Below are positions 1 through 8,248 of a DNA stretch of 42,451 nt, piece by piece. The notes under the pieces are model-generated. The model was given only the letters and a program-made list of their open reading frames with translations. It did no database searches and had not been told where the DNA came from. The first letter of the stretch is position 1. The number at the start of each line of letters is the position of its first letter. The stretch is from Cyanobacteria bacterium QS_4_48_99. Its GTDB lineage: Bacteria > Cyanobacteriota > Cyanobacteriia > Cyanobacteriales > Rubidibacteraceae. The stretch is taken from the NCBI GenBank assembly GCA_003021505.1, contig PXPT01000151.1, positions 1 through 42,451 on the forward strand, written 5' to 3'. A program made the position numbers and the translations under genes.

Positions 1-107
1 GTTGTGCCAGTATGATGGATGGGTTGCCCTGTTAAGCCTGGTCCTGCGTTCACTCATCGCCAAGTGAGTAGCCCGCTTGGGTTCCCTTAGAAGTAGATGT
101 TTGCCCC
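1..107. other. Unassigned left edge
   Basis: No gene is recognised here. The similarity to the IS5-type copies at 33893-34919 and 41881-42357 stops near position 107, so this is either unrelated DNA joined to a truncated insertion sequence or a badly decayed part of it. A short hairpin (CACT...AGTG, about 50-67) is visible. Confidence 0.4.
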
Positions 108-727
108 CAATCGGCCCGGTCGCCCCAGATGAGCCGCAGCCGATGTAACCAGCCTTGCCGGAACTGGAGCCGACGCAACAGCGGCGGCAGCCCTTGCTGG
201 TCAGCTTGGCGGCAGTAACGACCACCGCCAAGAACAGGCCCATGCTGTCCACCAGCACGTGGCGCTTGCGCACTTTGACCCACTTGCCGCCGTCAAAGCC
301 TCGGGCCCGGTGGTGAGGCAACCTAGTGGCACCGACTGCGTGTCGGCGATGGCCACCCAGGGCGACTGGGGGCGCTTGCGGTCAAGCCGCACCCAAGGCG
401 CGCAGGTAGGGGTGAATGCGCTTCCAACTGCCCTGGTCGCGCCAGGATGGGAAGTAGCCATACATAGTCTGCCAAGGCGGAAACTCCCACGGCAGCATGC
501 GCCAGGGGCAGCCAGCACGCAGGACATACAGAATGGCCTCGATCGCGGCTGGCAGGTTGGTGTTGCGAGGCCGCCCCAACTGGGAATCGGCGGCGAAGTA
601 GGCCGCGAGTGTCTCCCACTGCGTGTTGCTCAGCCGAGTGGTAGGCTGGGGTGGTAGCTTCCATGGCCTTGTTGTTCGGTAAGACAGCCTACGCTATGGA
701 AGCTCCCTGACTTTTAAAACACCCTCT
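108..727 (-). mobile_element. Truncated IS5-type insertion sequence, copy 1 (decayed transposase)
   Basis: The transposase reads leftward from an ATG at 664 (MEATTPAY..., the same start as copy 2 at 33964). Its pieces lie in different frames: an N-terminal part with [15 protein letters not shown], then ADTQSVP (first catalytic Asp region), then a GFDGGK-type stretch. At least two frameshifts break it and the C-terminal part with the catalytic Glu is missing, so it cannot encode a working transposase. The outer inverted repeat ACTTTTAAAACACCCTCT is intact at 710-727. The three copies in this window show it to be one family. The assignment to IS5 rests on the DTQSV and GFDGGKxVKGRKRH motifs. 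Confidence 0.85.
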
Positions 728-807
728 TAGAAGGGGCATTTCTGAGAGCCGCAAATTTTAATGGAAGTGAGATAATAAATCAGAACAGAGTTTATCGTCC
801 CGGAAAT

Positions 808-1809
808 ATGAAAGCGATCGCCATGACAGCAACGGGCAATCCTGAAGTCCTACAACTCCAGGAAATGCCCGATCCCAAGATGGAAAATCCCACCGAAATT
901 TTAGTGCGACTCCAGGCAGCAGGGGTTAACCCCATCGATACGAAATTGCGTCGCCGGGGCACACTCTACTCTGATTCCATGCCAGTGATTTTAGGCTGCG
1001 ATGGCGCAGGAGTGGTTGAAGCTGTCGGTTCTAGCGTGCAGCAGTTTCAAGTAGGGGAGGAAGTCTACTTTTGTCAAGGGGGACTGGGTAAATCGGGAAC
1101 GGGAAATTATGCCCAGTTTGCGGTGGTGGATGAACGCTTCGTTGCTAGCAAACCCACTTCTCTCTCCTTTGCCGAAGCGGCGGCTGCCCCGCTAGTATTA
1201 ATTACTGCTTGGGAAGCGCTCTACGACAGAGGACGCTTAGAAGCAGGGCAACGGGTGCTGGTTCATGCGGGGACTGGTGGCGTTGGTCATGTGGCTATCC
1301 AACTGGCAAAACTCAGAGGAGCTGAGGTTTGTACCACCGTTAGTACCGGAGAAAAAGCGGATTTGGCGCGGCAGTTAGGGGCAGATTATGCGATTCTTTA
1401 CCAACAAACGGATTTTGTGCAAGCTGTCAGGGATTGGACAGAAGGCAAAGGTGTGGAACTCGCCTTTGATACAGTAGGTGGCGAAAATTTTGCTCGCAGC
1501 TTCGGGGCAGTGCAGCTTTACGGCGATATTGTAACCACTCTACAACCCGACGCGCAGACAGATTGGAAAACAGCGCGATCGCGCAACCTACGCATTGGCT
1601 TAGAACTCATGCTAACGCCTCAACTGGAAGAAAATGTCGAAGCACAGCAAGCACAAGCTAGCATTCTCCAGCAGTGCGCCCGTTTAATCGACCAAGGGCG
1701 ACTGAAAATTCATTATGAAACTTTCCCCCTCGAAGAAGCCGCCGCTGCTCATCAACAACTTGAGTCTGGCTCGATGATCGGGAAAATTGCTTTAGTTATT
1801 AATCATTAG
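808..1809 (+). CDS. NADPH:quinone oxidoreductase-like medium-chain dehydrogenase
   Basis: This 333-residue protein is of normal length for the zinc-independent quinone reductase branch of the medium-chain dehydrogenase superfamily, whose members reduce quinones or enones with NADPH in the cytosol. The N-terminal GroES-like part contains GVNPIDTKLRRG-type residues (39-51). The nucleotide-binding Rossmann fold begins with AGTGGVG at 154-160, followed by IQLAK. No zinc ligands of the alcohol dehydrogenase type are seen. The ATG at 808 has only a weak ribosome binding site and a HIP1 site overlaps the first codons. The substrate cannot be told from sequence. A second member of the superfamily lies at 6509-7474, but the two are only distantly alike. 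Confidence 0.85.
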   Translation: MKAIAMTATGNPEVLQLQEMPDPKMENPTEILVRLQAAGVNPIDTKLRRRGTLYSDSMPVILGCDGAGVVEAVGSSVQQFQVGEEVYFCQGGLGKSGTGNYAQFAVVDERFVASKPTSLSFAEAAAAPLVLITAWEALYDRGRLEAGQRVLVHAGTGGVGHVAIQLAKLRGAEVCTTVSTGEKADLARQLGADYAILYQQTDFVQAVRDWTEGKGVELAFDTVGGENFARSFGAVQLYGDIVTTLQPDAQTDWKTARSRNLRIGLELMLTPQLEENVEAQQAQASILQQCARLIDQGRLKIHYETFPLEEAAAAHQQLESGSMIGKIALVINH

Positions 1810-1889
1810 TTGTGGGCGATTCGGGAGTGGCGATTGGGAATTGGGTATTTCCTTATCTCCTTGTCCCCCCATCTCTTTATCCTTCTCCT

Positions 1890-3902
1890 CCTCCTTACCT
1901 TCCCAACTCCCGCCTGGGCAGCCACCCACCTGAACGGATGACGCTGACTGGAAAATTGCTGCAAAAACACCTCAATGCGCCGATTCAGGAAGATGGTTTC
2001 TCTACAATTGACCCAAAAATCATGGGTCTCAAGCCCCTTCCTTTAGGAAGCCCTGTGATATATAAAATTAGTTCTAAGTAGGGATGGGCTATTCCGAAAA
2101 AAGCTCGCTGAGTGGTTTTGAGATCGGGGAAAGTATCTGGATTTAGTTCCGTGCTTTCTAGACTCTCCCGTAGAAGCGAGAATCCCCACGCCTTTAGGCT
2201 GGGGAGTGTCAAGCCGCTGGGCATTGATTTAAGCCAATCCTTAATTCAAGGAGAATTTAAGGCTTCCGAAATTGGGCTGCAAACACCGCTGGCTGGGGAA
2301 GCGTTGTCCTCACTTTTCACCTCAGTGGAACGGGGACTTCAAGAAGATCCCCGCCTTGCTCAATTGTCTAATTCCCAGCTACAGGCAGGGATTATCCCTT
2401 ATGTAACTGTCCTGCGTGGATCAATCAAACTGGTGGATCGGAATTTAGTGCAGGGGTGGATTTTTCCAACACTTTCTTTTTGCAACGCTTGCAGGCATCC
2501 GGCGTTACTTTTGAGCAACAGAGTGACTAGTCAAAAACTAGTTTTGGTCGTTTCGTGAACTTTGCTGAGGCAAGGTTTAGAGAAGATGCGAGGTTTAGCG
2601 AGAGTAACTTTTTGGCTCAGACCAATTTTAGCCAAGCGCAGTTTCAAGGCGTTGCCAATTTCACCGAGGCAATCTATGAAAAGGGTGCTAATTTCAAACA
2701 AGCGCATTTCTCTGGCATAGCAAACTGGGTGTGATCGCATTGGCTCGCAGATGCCGATTTCGCAAGCGTGAGTTGGGGTGATCGCGTTTTCTTCTCCAAA
2801 AGCAGATTTTCCCAGTCACTCTTGCTCTCCAGCGCCACTTTTGAGCGCACTGTCGCTTTTCGGAAAATTCGCTTCTATGCCCCGATAGACTTCCAGAGCG
2901 TCAATCTTTTGGGACAAGTCGATTTTAGCAATACCGCCTGCTTGCAAGATGCTTTCTTAAATGTGGCTGGTGTTACCTTTGATTAGGATGAGGCAAAAAT
3001 TGTCGGAGATAAGGGGAAAATTGGTGCTGCGATTTCAGTCCCCAAACTAGAAGGACATGAAAACGTTCTGCGTAATCTCATCTTTAACTTTCGCCGCTTA
3101 GAACAAGTTCCCGATGCCAACCAAATCGATTATATGATGCAGCAGCTTCGTTTGCGGCAACTCGGCGCTCGTGTTATGGGTACAACTCTCTAGCAACGTT
3201 TTTAGGGTCAGCGCATACGGGATGCTGCGCTCTGGTTGGGATTGAGCCTGCTCCTCCTGTTGAGCGACTATGGCACTAACTTTAGTTTGGTTTTGAGTGT
3301 GGGCATTGTGGCGTTAGCCTATTTCGGAGTCCTCTTTTGGTTCGTTGACAGGGTTCGTCGGCGGGTTCCCCAGCCCATTCTTCCTACTACCTACGAAACC
3401 AGTTGGGTGCTGAGTAGTTTTGCAGTGCTGACCTTAGTTGGCATGACTGCTCTTTTTCAGAGTGCGGAACGACCAGGGGTTACCCTCGTCTCGGTGTTGT
3501 TCTTTTCCCTGTGCCACTCATACTGCTGGTACGTCTTGATCAGCAAGGGCGCTATCACGACTTAATCAATCTCACCTACTTCGTTGAAAACGGAGGGATG
3601 CGCCAAATTCGCCTCTTGATCGCCCGAGTGCCGCTTATGCCCCGGTTTCCCTTTTTCGCGATCACTTTATGCCCATCCTTTAGGACCGTCGCTGGAATTG
3701 GCTCAACTATTATGACTTCAGCCTCAACAACTTGCTAAAACTAGGCTTCAATGACATCGGAGTGCGCGATCAACATCTTCCCGGCATCATCGCCACGCTA
3801 GTTTGGTATCAGTGGAGTCTAGGTCTACTCTACGTTACCCTGCTGCTGGGGACATTCTCCCGAACCATTCCGGGATTGAATATACTAATCTATCTACAAT
3901 AG
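1890..3902 (+). pseudogene. Decayed pentapeptide-repeat membrane protein
   Basis: Pieces of one long protein are spread over all three forward frames and are interrupted by stops. From 5' to 3' one can read a signal-peptide end (PTPAWA, about 1905), a segment with APIQEDGFSTID (about 1975), LGIDLSQSLIQGEFKASEIG (about 2218), a run of pentapeptide-like repeats (ANFTEA, ANFKQAHFSG, ADFAS, VDFSN; 2560-2985), a linker with LRNLIFNFRRLEQVPDANQ (about 3070), two or more membrane segments (3230-3540), and a C-terminal block ending LNILIYLQ. Cyanobacteria carry exported pentapeptide-repeat proteins with this order. At least five frame breaks or stops make it non-functional as a single protein. The interval 2020-2220 looks like foreign insert (see the separate entry). 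Confidence 0.7.
2020..2212 (+). repeat. Possible IS200/IS605-derived insert with end hairpins
   Basis: The flanking pseudogene text breaks off near 2020 and resumes near 2215. The right end reads GAATCCCCACGCCTTTAGG then CTGGGGAGTGTCAA (about 2180-2212). This is the kind of subterminal hairpin (CCCCACGCC/GGCTGGGG) and end that IS605-type elements carry. The left side has a small hairpin TTCC-TTTA-GGAA (about 2038). No transposase is present, so this would be a non-autonomous, palindrome-ended derivative. The exact ends are not fixed. Confidence 0.35.
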
Positions 3903-4037
3903 GGGCAGGGGTAAAGTTGGGAAATTAATTTGAAGCGTAGCTTTTGAGCTTTTGCAGATTGCCTCAGAACTCAAGGTAATCGCTCGTTATGTCTATGTTT
4001 CTTTTGCAAAAAAACTCTGGAAAATGATTTCCAACAC

Positions 4038-5537
4038 TTACGATTGACCAAGCTGTTGCATTTTGACAACACCCATCATTCCTAAGTCTTCGTGATCGAG
4101 AATGTGACAGTGATAAACGGCTTTACCGGGAAAGTCTTTAAAAGGAATGCGAATCCGAACGACATCGCCGGGTGGCACTGGAACCGTATCCTTCCAGCCT
4201 CGGTAGGATTCAGACTTGCCATTGCGACTGATTACCTGGAAGGCATTGGTGTGAAGATGGAAAGGGTGATCGAAGCCCATCATCATTCCCTCATTAGCAA
4301 TTTCCCAGTCTTCGACTGTATTTAGGCGAACTTGGGTATCGATGCGCTCGGAGTTAAAGGTTTTGCCATTGATGGTGAAAGCCATGCCCTGACCAGGAGC
4401 CATGCCGTGGCCTAGGGTGAAGCGTCGCACTTTCTGGGGTTCGGGTAAGGCTTCTACAGGAATAAGTTGCTCAGGGAGCGGTAGAGATTTTACTCGATCC
4501 TTGTAGGTGAGTGTTGCCAAAGTTGCGGAACGGTCTGGGCTGGTACTGCGCGATCGCCCCATCATGCCACCGCCCATCATGCCACCGCCCATCATGCCCA
4601 TATCACTTCTATCGTAGGGTAGGTTCAGCAATAGGTACTCTCCGGGTTCCCGTTCTCCCCGGATTAGCACCTCAGCCCGCTCCCCTGGAGTTAGAAGCAG
4701 CTCTTTCAATTCGACAGGTTCGCCGAGGGCACCCCCATCCGTAGCAATGAGGTAAAGCGGGTGATCCTGAAGCATCAGGCGATAGAAGCGCGAACTAGAA
4801 GCATTCAGCAAACGTAGGCGCAGCAGTCCGCCTTCTGGAATGGAGAAGTTAGGATTGACAGAGCCGTTGACTGTAACCAGCGATCCCTCTCGTCCCTGCA
4901 TCATTCGCTCCATGCGATTGGGAGGCTGGATGTGCCCATCATCTCCCAAGGCGAAATCCTTAAGGACCAGAAACTCTTCTTGAGCTGCTTGAATTTCGGG
5001 AATATCATCGAGTTCTCCGCGCACAATTAGTAATCCCGATAGACCTCCAAAAACCTGCTTTGCCACTAAACCGTGGCGATGGGGATGATACCAAAAAGTC
5101 CCGGCAGGATGATTTTGAGGAATAGTGAACTCGTAAGTAAATGTCTCACCTGGAGGAACTTCTAGAAAAGCGTTGTCAGCATTTTCGCTAGGAGAAACGT
5201 GCAAACCGTGATAGTGGAGGTTTGTCGGGTCAGGCAGATTATTGGTGAAACGGATGCGAACAGTATCTCCTGGTTTAACCTCTAGACGCGGTCCAGGGAG
5301 GCTGCCATTGTAGCTATAGAGGCGAGCTTCTCGTCCGGCTAAGTTGACAGAGCGATAGCGGGCATCTAGGGAAACATCCAGTAATCCTTCTTTGCTAACG
5401 TAGTGATCCGAACTGGGAGAGGAGGTTACTGGCTGCTCAAATGCTTGTCTAGTCAGATAGAGAGCACCGACAGTAGATGCACTGAGAGCCACGAGAAATT
5501 GTCTGCGATTGAGGAGTCGCTTTTTCATGCTTGTCAA
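4038..5537 (-). CDS. Tat-exported multicopper oxidase (CueO/CotA type)
   Basis: This laccase-like enzyme is 499 residues and complete. The start MTSMKKRLLNRRQFL gives a twin-arginine signal (RRQFL at 11-15 followed by a hydrophobic stretch), so the protein is exported folded to the periplasm. Copper ligands are all visible: HYHG (108-111), HPHRH (151-155), HPFHLH (424-429) and HCHILDHEDLGM (476-487), which hold the trinuclear cluster and the type 1 copper (Cys477). A methionine-rich loop, MGMMGGGMMGGGMMG (313-327), recalls the Met-rich segment of CueO that binds Cu(I), so cuprous oxidase activity and copper detoxification are likely. It is the last gene of a three-gene leftward cluster behind a MerR-type promoter, 24 bp after the gene at 5562-5906. 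Confidence 0.9.
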   Translation of the reverse strand: MTSMKKRLLNRRQFLVALSASTVGALYLTRQAFEQPVTSSPSSDHYVSKEGLLDVSLDARYRSVNLAGREARLYSYNGSLPGPRLEVKPGDTVRIRFTNNLPDPTNLHYHGLHVSPSENADNAFLEVPPGETFTYEFTIPQNHPAGTFWYHPHRHGLVAKQVFGGLSGLLIVRGELDDIPEIQAAQEEFLVLKDFALGDDGHIQPPNRMERMMQGREGSLVTVNGSVNPNFSIPEGGLLRLRLLNASSSRFYRLMLQDHPLYLIATDGGALGEPVELKELLLTPGERAEVLIRGEREPGEYLLLNLPYDRSDMGMMGGGMMGGGMMGRSRSTSPDRSATLATLTYKDRVKSLPLPEQLIPVEALPEPQKVRRFTLGHGMAPGQGMAFTINGKTFNSERIDTQVRLNTVEDWEIANEGMMMGFDHPFHLHTNAFQVISRNGKSESYRGWKDTVPVPPGDVVRIRIPFKDFPGKAVYHCHILDHEDLGMMGVVKMQQLGQS

Positions 5538-5561
5538 TTTTTTCTAGAAAGTCGCAACAGG

Positions 5562-5906
5562 TTATCTAGATTGAGTAGTCTGACTGCCTGTCATGCTCAT
5601 TGTGGAGTGACACCCGGATGCCATTGATTCACCGAGGAAAGTAAGCAGTCCTAGTAAAGTGACTGCAACCCCAGCAGAGATGGCAACTCCTTTAAGTGTT
5701 TCTGAACGCTTGCGAGTTTGGTTCTGCTGAGTTTGAATCTGCTGCACAGCCTGCTGGATATACTCTGGCGGAATTTTTGCCTCTGCCCCTGCCTCGATCA
5801 GTTCTGACAGAGAATAAGTCCCTTTCTGCTGGGCATATAGGCGAGATGCTAGTGCAAAGACCTCTGGTGCTGACTCTGCCGGGATACGCGGTTCTGGATA
5901 AGTCAT
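5562..5906 (-). CDS. Small one-helix membrane protein in the copper cluster
   Basis: I do not recognise a named family. The 114 residues begin MTYPEPRIPAE, followed by a region that looks helical (EVFALASRLYAQQKGTYSLSE) and may fold as a small helical domain, then a Gln/Thr-rich linker (QTQQNQTRKRSE). One membrane helix follows (about 72-91, VAISAGVAVTLLGLLTFLG), and then a short tail. The orientation is probably N-terminus inside, because of the Arg/Lys before the helix. It sits 24 bp upstream of the multicopper oxidase and 123 bp downstream of the Met-rich protein, so it is probably cotranscribed with both. A role in metal stress is inferred from position only. Confidence 0.7.
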   Translation of the reverse strand: MTYPEPRIPAESAPEVFALASRLYAQQKGTYSLSELIEAGAEAKIPPEYIQQAVQQIQTQQNQTRKRSETLKGVAISAGVAVTLLGLLTFLGESMASGCHSTMSMTGSQTTQSR

Positions 5907-5939
5907 GGCATGATTAACTTGAATTGAATGTGGCTAGGC

Positions 5940-6005
5940 TGCATCTGTCGTCACCAACTCCCCTGTAAAGCTGCGAAGCTTTCCAAGAAACAGATGCTTG
6001 CCCTG
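5940..6005. repeat. Nested inverted repeats between copper-cluster genes
   Basis: An outer pair GCATCTGT / ACAGATGC encloses an inner perfect hairpin AAAGCT-GCGA-AGCTTT with a GNRA-like loop. It lies just after the Met-rich gene on the minus strand and could act as an RNA processing or attenuation site. There is no T-run, so a classical terminator is not supported. Confidence 0.4.
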
Positions 6006-6029
6006 CACCTCAACTGATTGCCGTTCGCT

Positions 6030-6356
6030 CTATTGCCTCATATTGAAATTACTCATACCCGGTTGAGTTTCACCGTTTTTCATCATCATGCCCATCATAG
6101 AGTTACACCGCTGTGCCATTTGACCCATTGGCTCCATCGTTTCCCTCATTTGATTGAGCTGGGTGTTTTGCCGCTCCATCATTTGGTTCATCTGTCCTCC
6201 CGTCGGAACCTCCTGCGTCTGTGCTAGAGTTGTTGCCGACTGTTCGTGATTACTAGTGCGGTTGTGGTTCTGGGCAAACGCTGGAATAGCACTTAGTCCC
6301 AACAGAATTACACCAACTAATGCTCCACAGGCGATTTTTTTAGTGTGCATAGCCAT
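6030..6356 (-). CDS. Methionine-rich secreted protein, putative copper binder
   Basis: The start chosen is the ATG at 6356 (MAMHTKKIACG...). It has GAGGA a few bases upstream and begins a clear signal peptide ending IPAFA-QN; the open frame runs further upstream but without these features. The mature part is about 80 residues and rich in Met, Gln and Asn: MNQMMERQ, METMEPMGQMAQRCNSMMGMMMKNG. This composition fits a small periplasmic chaperone or sink for Cu(I) or Ag(I). It is the first gene of the cluster with the multicopper oxidase, and a MerR-family type promoter lies directly in front of it. The function is inferred from composition and context, and no named family is claimed. Confidence 0.75.
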   Translation of the reverse strand: MAMHTKKIACGALVGVILLGLSAIPAFAQNHNRTSNHEQSATTLAQTQEVPTGGQMNQMMERQNTQLNQMRETMEPMGQMAQRCNSMMGMMMKNGETQPGMSNFNMRQ

Positions 6357-6410
6357 AGAACTGATCCTCAATGAATTTGCTAGATTGATGGGCTCTTGTA
6401 GAGCAAAGAC

Positions 6411-6443
6411 TATGTTAAACTCTCCACTCCACTGGAGTGTCAA
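6411..6443 (-). promoter_or_regulatory. MerR-family (metal-responsive) promoter/operator
   Basis: Read on the minus strand, a -35 TTGACA (6443-6438) and a -10 TAACAT (from 6417) are separated by about 20 bp. This spacer is longer than normal and is filled by an imperfect dyad, ACTCTCCA-n6-TGGAGTGT in plus-strand terms (6418-6440). An over-long spacer with a dyad inside is the hallmark of promoters activated by CueR/ZntR/CadR-like MerR proteins. The transcript would run into the Met-rich gene. The regulator itself is not in the window. Confidence 0.6.
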
Positions 6444-6508
6444 GTGGAACTGTAATATTTCATTGCCAAATTCTTGGCAGGCATCGCATTAAGTTGGGAG
6501 ACTCCCCT

Positions 6509-7474
6509 ATGAAAGCAATGGTTATTACCTCCTTCGGAGAACCAGATGTCTTCGAGGAGCGCGATTGGAACCAGCCCACCCCCGGCAGAGGGGAGGTTCT
6601 TGTGAAGGTGCATGCCACCTCCGTGAATCCAGCCGACTACGGTGTGCGCCAAGGACTATTTGGGTCAGGCATCAAGCTACCAGCCATCCTCGGCTATGAT
6701 GTCTCAGGCGTGGTTGAGGAACTTGGTGAAGGTGTCGAAGATGTCGCGGTTGGCGATGAGGTCTACTACGCTATTGGTCTTCTGAGTGGTAGCGGCGCGA
6801 ATGCTGAGTATCACGTCACCCCTGCCTCTATCATTACCAACAAGCCTTCTAGCCTGTCACACGCGGAGGCAGCAAGCATACCAGTAGCCGGGGGAACCGC
6901 CTGGGCGGCAATGGTCACAAAGGCTGATGTTAGGCTCGGCGAAACCGTGCTTATCCACGGAGGTGCGGGCGGAGTAGGCTCTTTTGCCGTACAAATTGCG
7001 AAAGCGGCAGGAGCCTACGTATATGCCACCTGCGGTGGCTACAATGCCGAGCTCGTGCGCTCTATTGGGGCAGACCGCGCGATTGACTATCAAAACGAAG
7101 ACTTTGTTGGCATTCTTGAGCAGGAAACAAACCGCGTAGGAGTCGATATATGCCTGGACACCACTATGGGTAAGGTTCTAGCACCCAGTCTGAAAGTAAC
7201 CAAAGCTAATGGTCGCGCTGTCACTATAACTGGCGTTGAGGGAAGTTTAGATGCCGCCGTCTACAAAAATATTACGGTTCACTTCGTACACTTAGACAAT
7301 GTTCGCCCGAAGCTAGAAGCGCTTAGAACAATTGCAGAACGAGGTCAACTGGTTCCCGTTATTGGGAGGACATTTCCTCTCTCTCAAATTCCTGAGGCAC
7401 ACAAGCAGTTGGAGCAAGGGGGCAAAGGCGTTTATGGCAAGATTGCTATCGAAGTTGTACCAAGCAAGCCGTAA
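6509..7474 (+). CDS. Medium-chain dehydrogenase/quinone reductase-like protein
   Basis: The ATG at 6509 is preceded by GGGAGA at a good distance; the frame extends upstream from 6437, but that would overlap the divergent MerR-type promoter. The 321-residue protein has the GroES-like fold (TSVNPADYGVRQG), a nucleotide-binding motif GGAGGVG followed by VQIAKAAGA, and no visible structural-zinc cysteine cluster. It probably reduces quinones or reactive aldehydes/enones with NADPH. It is transcribed away from the copper cluster, so it may share the control region. The ilvN gene faces it with only 8 bp between the two stops. Confidence 0.85.
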   Translation: MKAMVITSFGEPDVFEERDWNQPTPGRGEVLVKVHATSVNPADYGVRQGLFGSGIKLPAILGYDVSGVVEELGEGVEDVAVGDEVYYAIGLLSGSGANAEYHVTPASIITNKPSSLSHAEAASIPVAGGTAWAAMVTKADVRLGETVLIHGGAGGVGSFAVQIAKAAGAYVYATCGGYNAELVRSIGADRAIDYQNEDFVGILEQETNRVGVDICLDTTMGKVLAPSLKVTKANGRAVTITGVEGSLDAAVYKNITVHFVHLDNVRPKLEALRTIAERGQLVPVIGRTFPLSQIPEAHKQLEQGGKGVYGKIAIEVVPSKP

Positions 7475-7482
7475 GGAACTGC

Positions 7483-8007
7483 TTACACTTTCGCTTCCAC
7501 TGTAGACTTGAGATACTCCGTGTTAACACCAGAATCTCTTACCAAAGCAAGTTTTCCCGTGCGAGCAATTTCGCGTATGCCAAACTTAGTTAACATTTGA
7601 ATAATCGCCACCATTTTGCCTGGGTCGCCCACTACTTCCAAAGTGAGTGTTTCATCCGAAATATCGACTGTGCGTGCCCGAAACACCTGAGCCAGTTCAA
7701 TCACCTCAGCTCGGTTAGCAGCACTCGCTTTCACTTTAATCAGCATTAATTCCCGCTCCACACAGGGAGTTTGCGTGATATCGTGAACTTTCAAAACATT
7801 GACCAACTTGTAGAGTTGCTTGGTCAACTGCTCGATAGTGCGTTCGTCTCCTGGCACAACCATCGTAATGCGGGAAATGCCTTCTTTTTCCGCTGGACCA
7901 ACAGCTAAACTCTCAATGTTGAAGCCCCGGCGGGCAAACAAGCCGGCAATTCGCGTCAAAACCCCAGCTTCATCTTCAACTAAGACCGAAAGCGTGTGTT
8001 TCACCAT
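7483..8007 (-). CDS. ilvN: Acetolactate synthase small (regulatory) subunit
   Basis: At 174 residues the protein has the usual length. It begins [34 protein letters not shown], a typical ACT domain (about 1-78), followed by the C-terminal domain of the family (about 95-160). It binds valine and activates and feedback-regulates the large subunit IlvB, the first step of branched-chain amino acid synthesis in the cytosol. The large subunit is not in this window. The 5' side carries a 240-bp spacer with a strongly structured element (8124-8217) before a tnpB element, so the native promoter region may have been altered by insertions. Confidence 0.93.
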   Translation of the reverse strand: MVKHTLSVLVEDEAGVLTRIAGLFARRGFNIESLAVGPAEKEGISRITMVVPGDERTIEQLTKQLYKLVNVLKVHDITQTPCVERELMLIKVKASAANRAEVIELAQVFRARTVDISDETLTLEVVGDPGKMVAIIQMLTKFGIREIARTGKLALVRDSGVNTEYLKSTVEAKV

Positions 8008-8064
8008 TTTGATAAATGCTCTTAACTGTTCTATCTCCCGATAATCTTATTTTGACGCTCACCT

Positions 8065-8217
8065 CCGTTTAACGGAGACGGCGCTTTTAAAGTGGAGGGG
8101 CTGTCGCCGGAATTACTTCCGGACGGACATCTCAAGGGGCTTTCAGGGTCTCGAAATGAATTTGAGACACAGCCCCTCCGGGACCAATTTACGCCCCCTT
8201 GTCTTCCGCTTGTAAGC
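8065..8217. repeat. Structured GC-rich intergenic element, copy S1
   Basis: The core runs from CGGACATCTCA (8124) to TGTAAGC (8217). An outer stem AAGGGG / CCCCTT and an inner hairpin GTCTC / GAGAC are visible. Upstream there are two more perfect hairpins: CTCCGT-TTA-ACGGAG and CCGGAA-TTAC-TTCCGG. A second possible pairing, GGAGGGGCTGT (about 8093) with ACAGCCCCTCC (about 8169), would compete with the outer stem. The same end sequences, in the same order, recur at 28677-28775. Either strand could be transcribed. It could be a non-autonomous mobile RNA-coding element or the leader of ilvN. Confidence 0.5.
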
Positions 8218-8248
8218 CCCGTCGGAAATAATTCCGCACACAGCGCCT

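Noticed and set aside
3236-3738. Separate small membrane proteins
   Set aside because: Their order and content continue the decayed pentapeptide-repeat protein, so they are fragments rather than genes.
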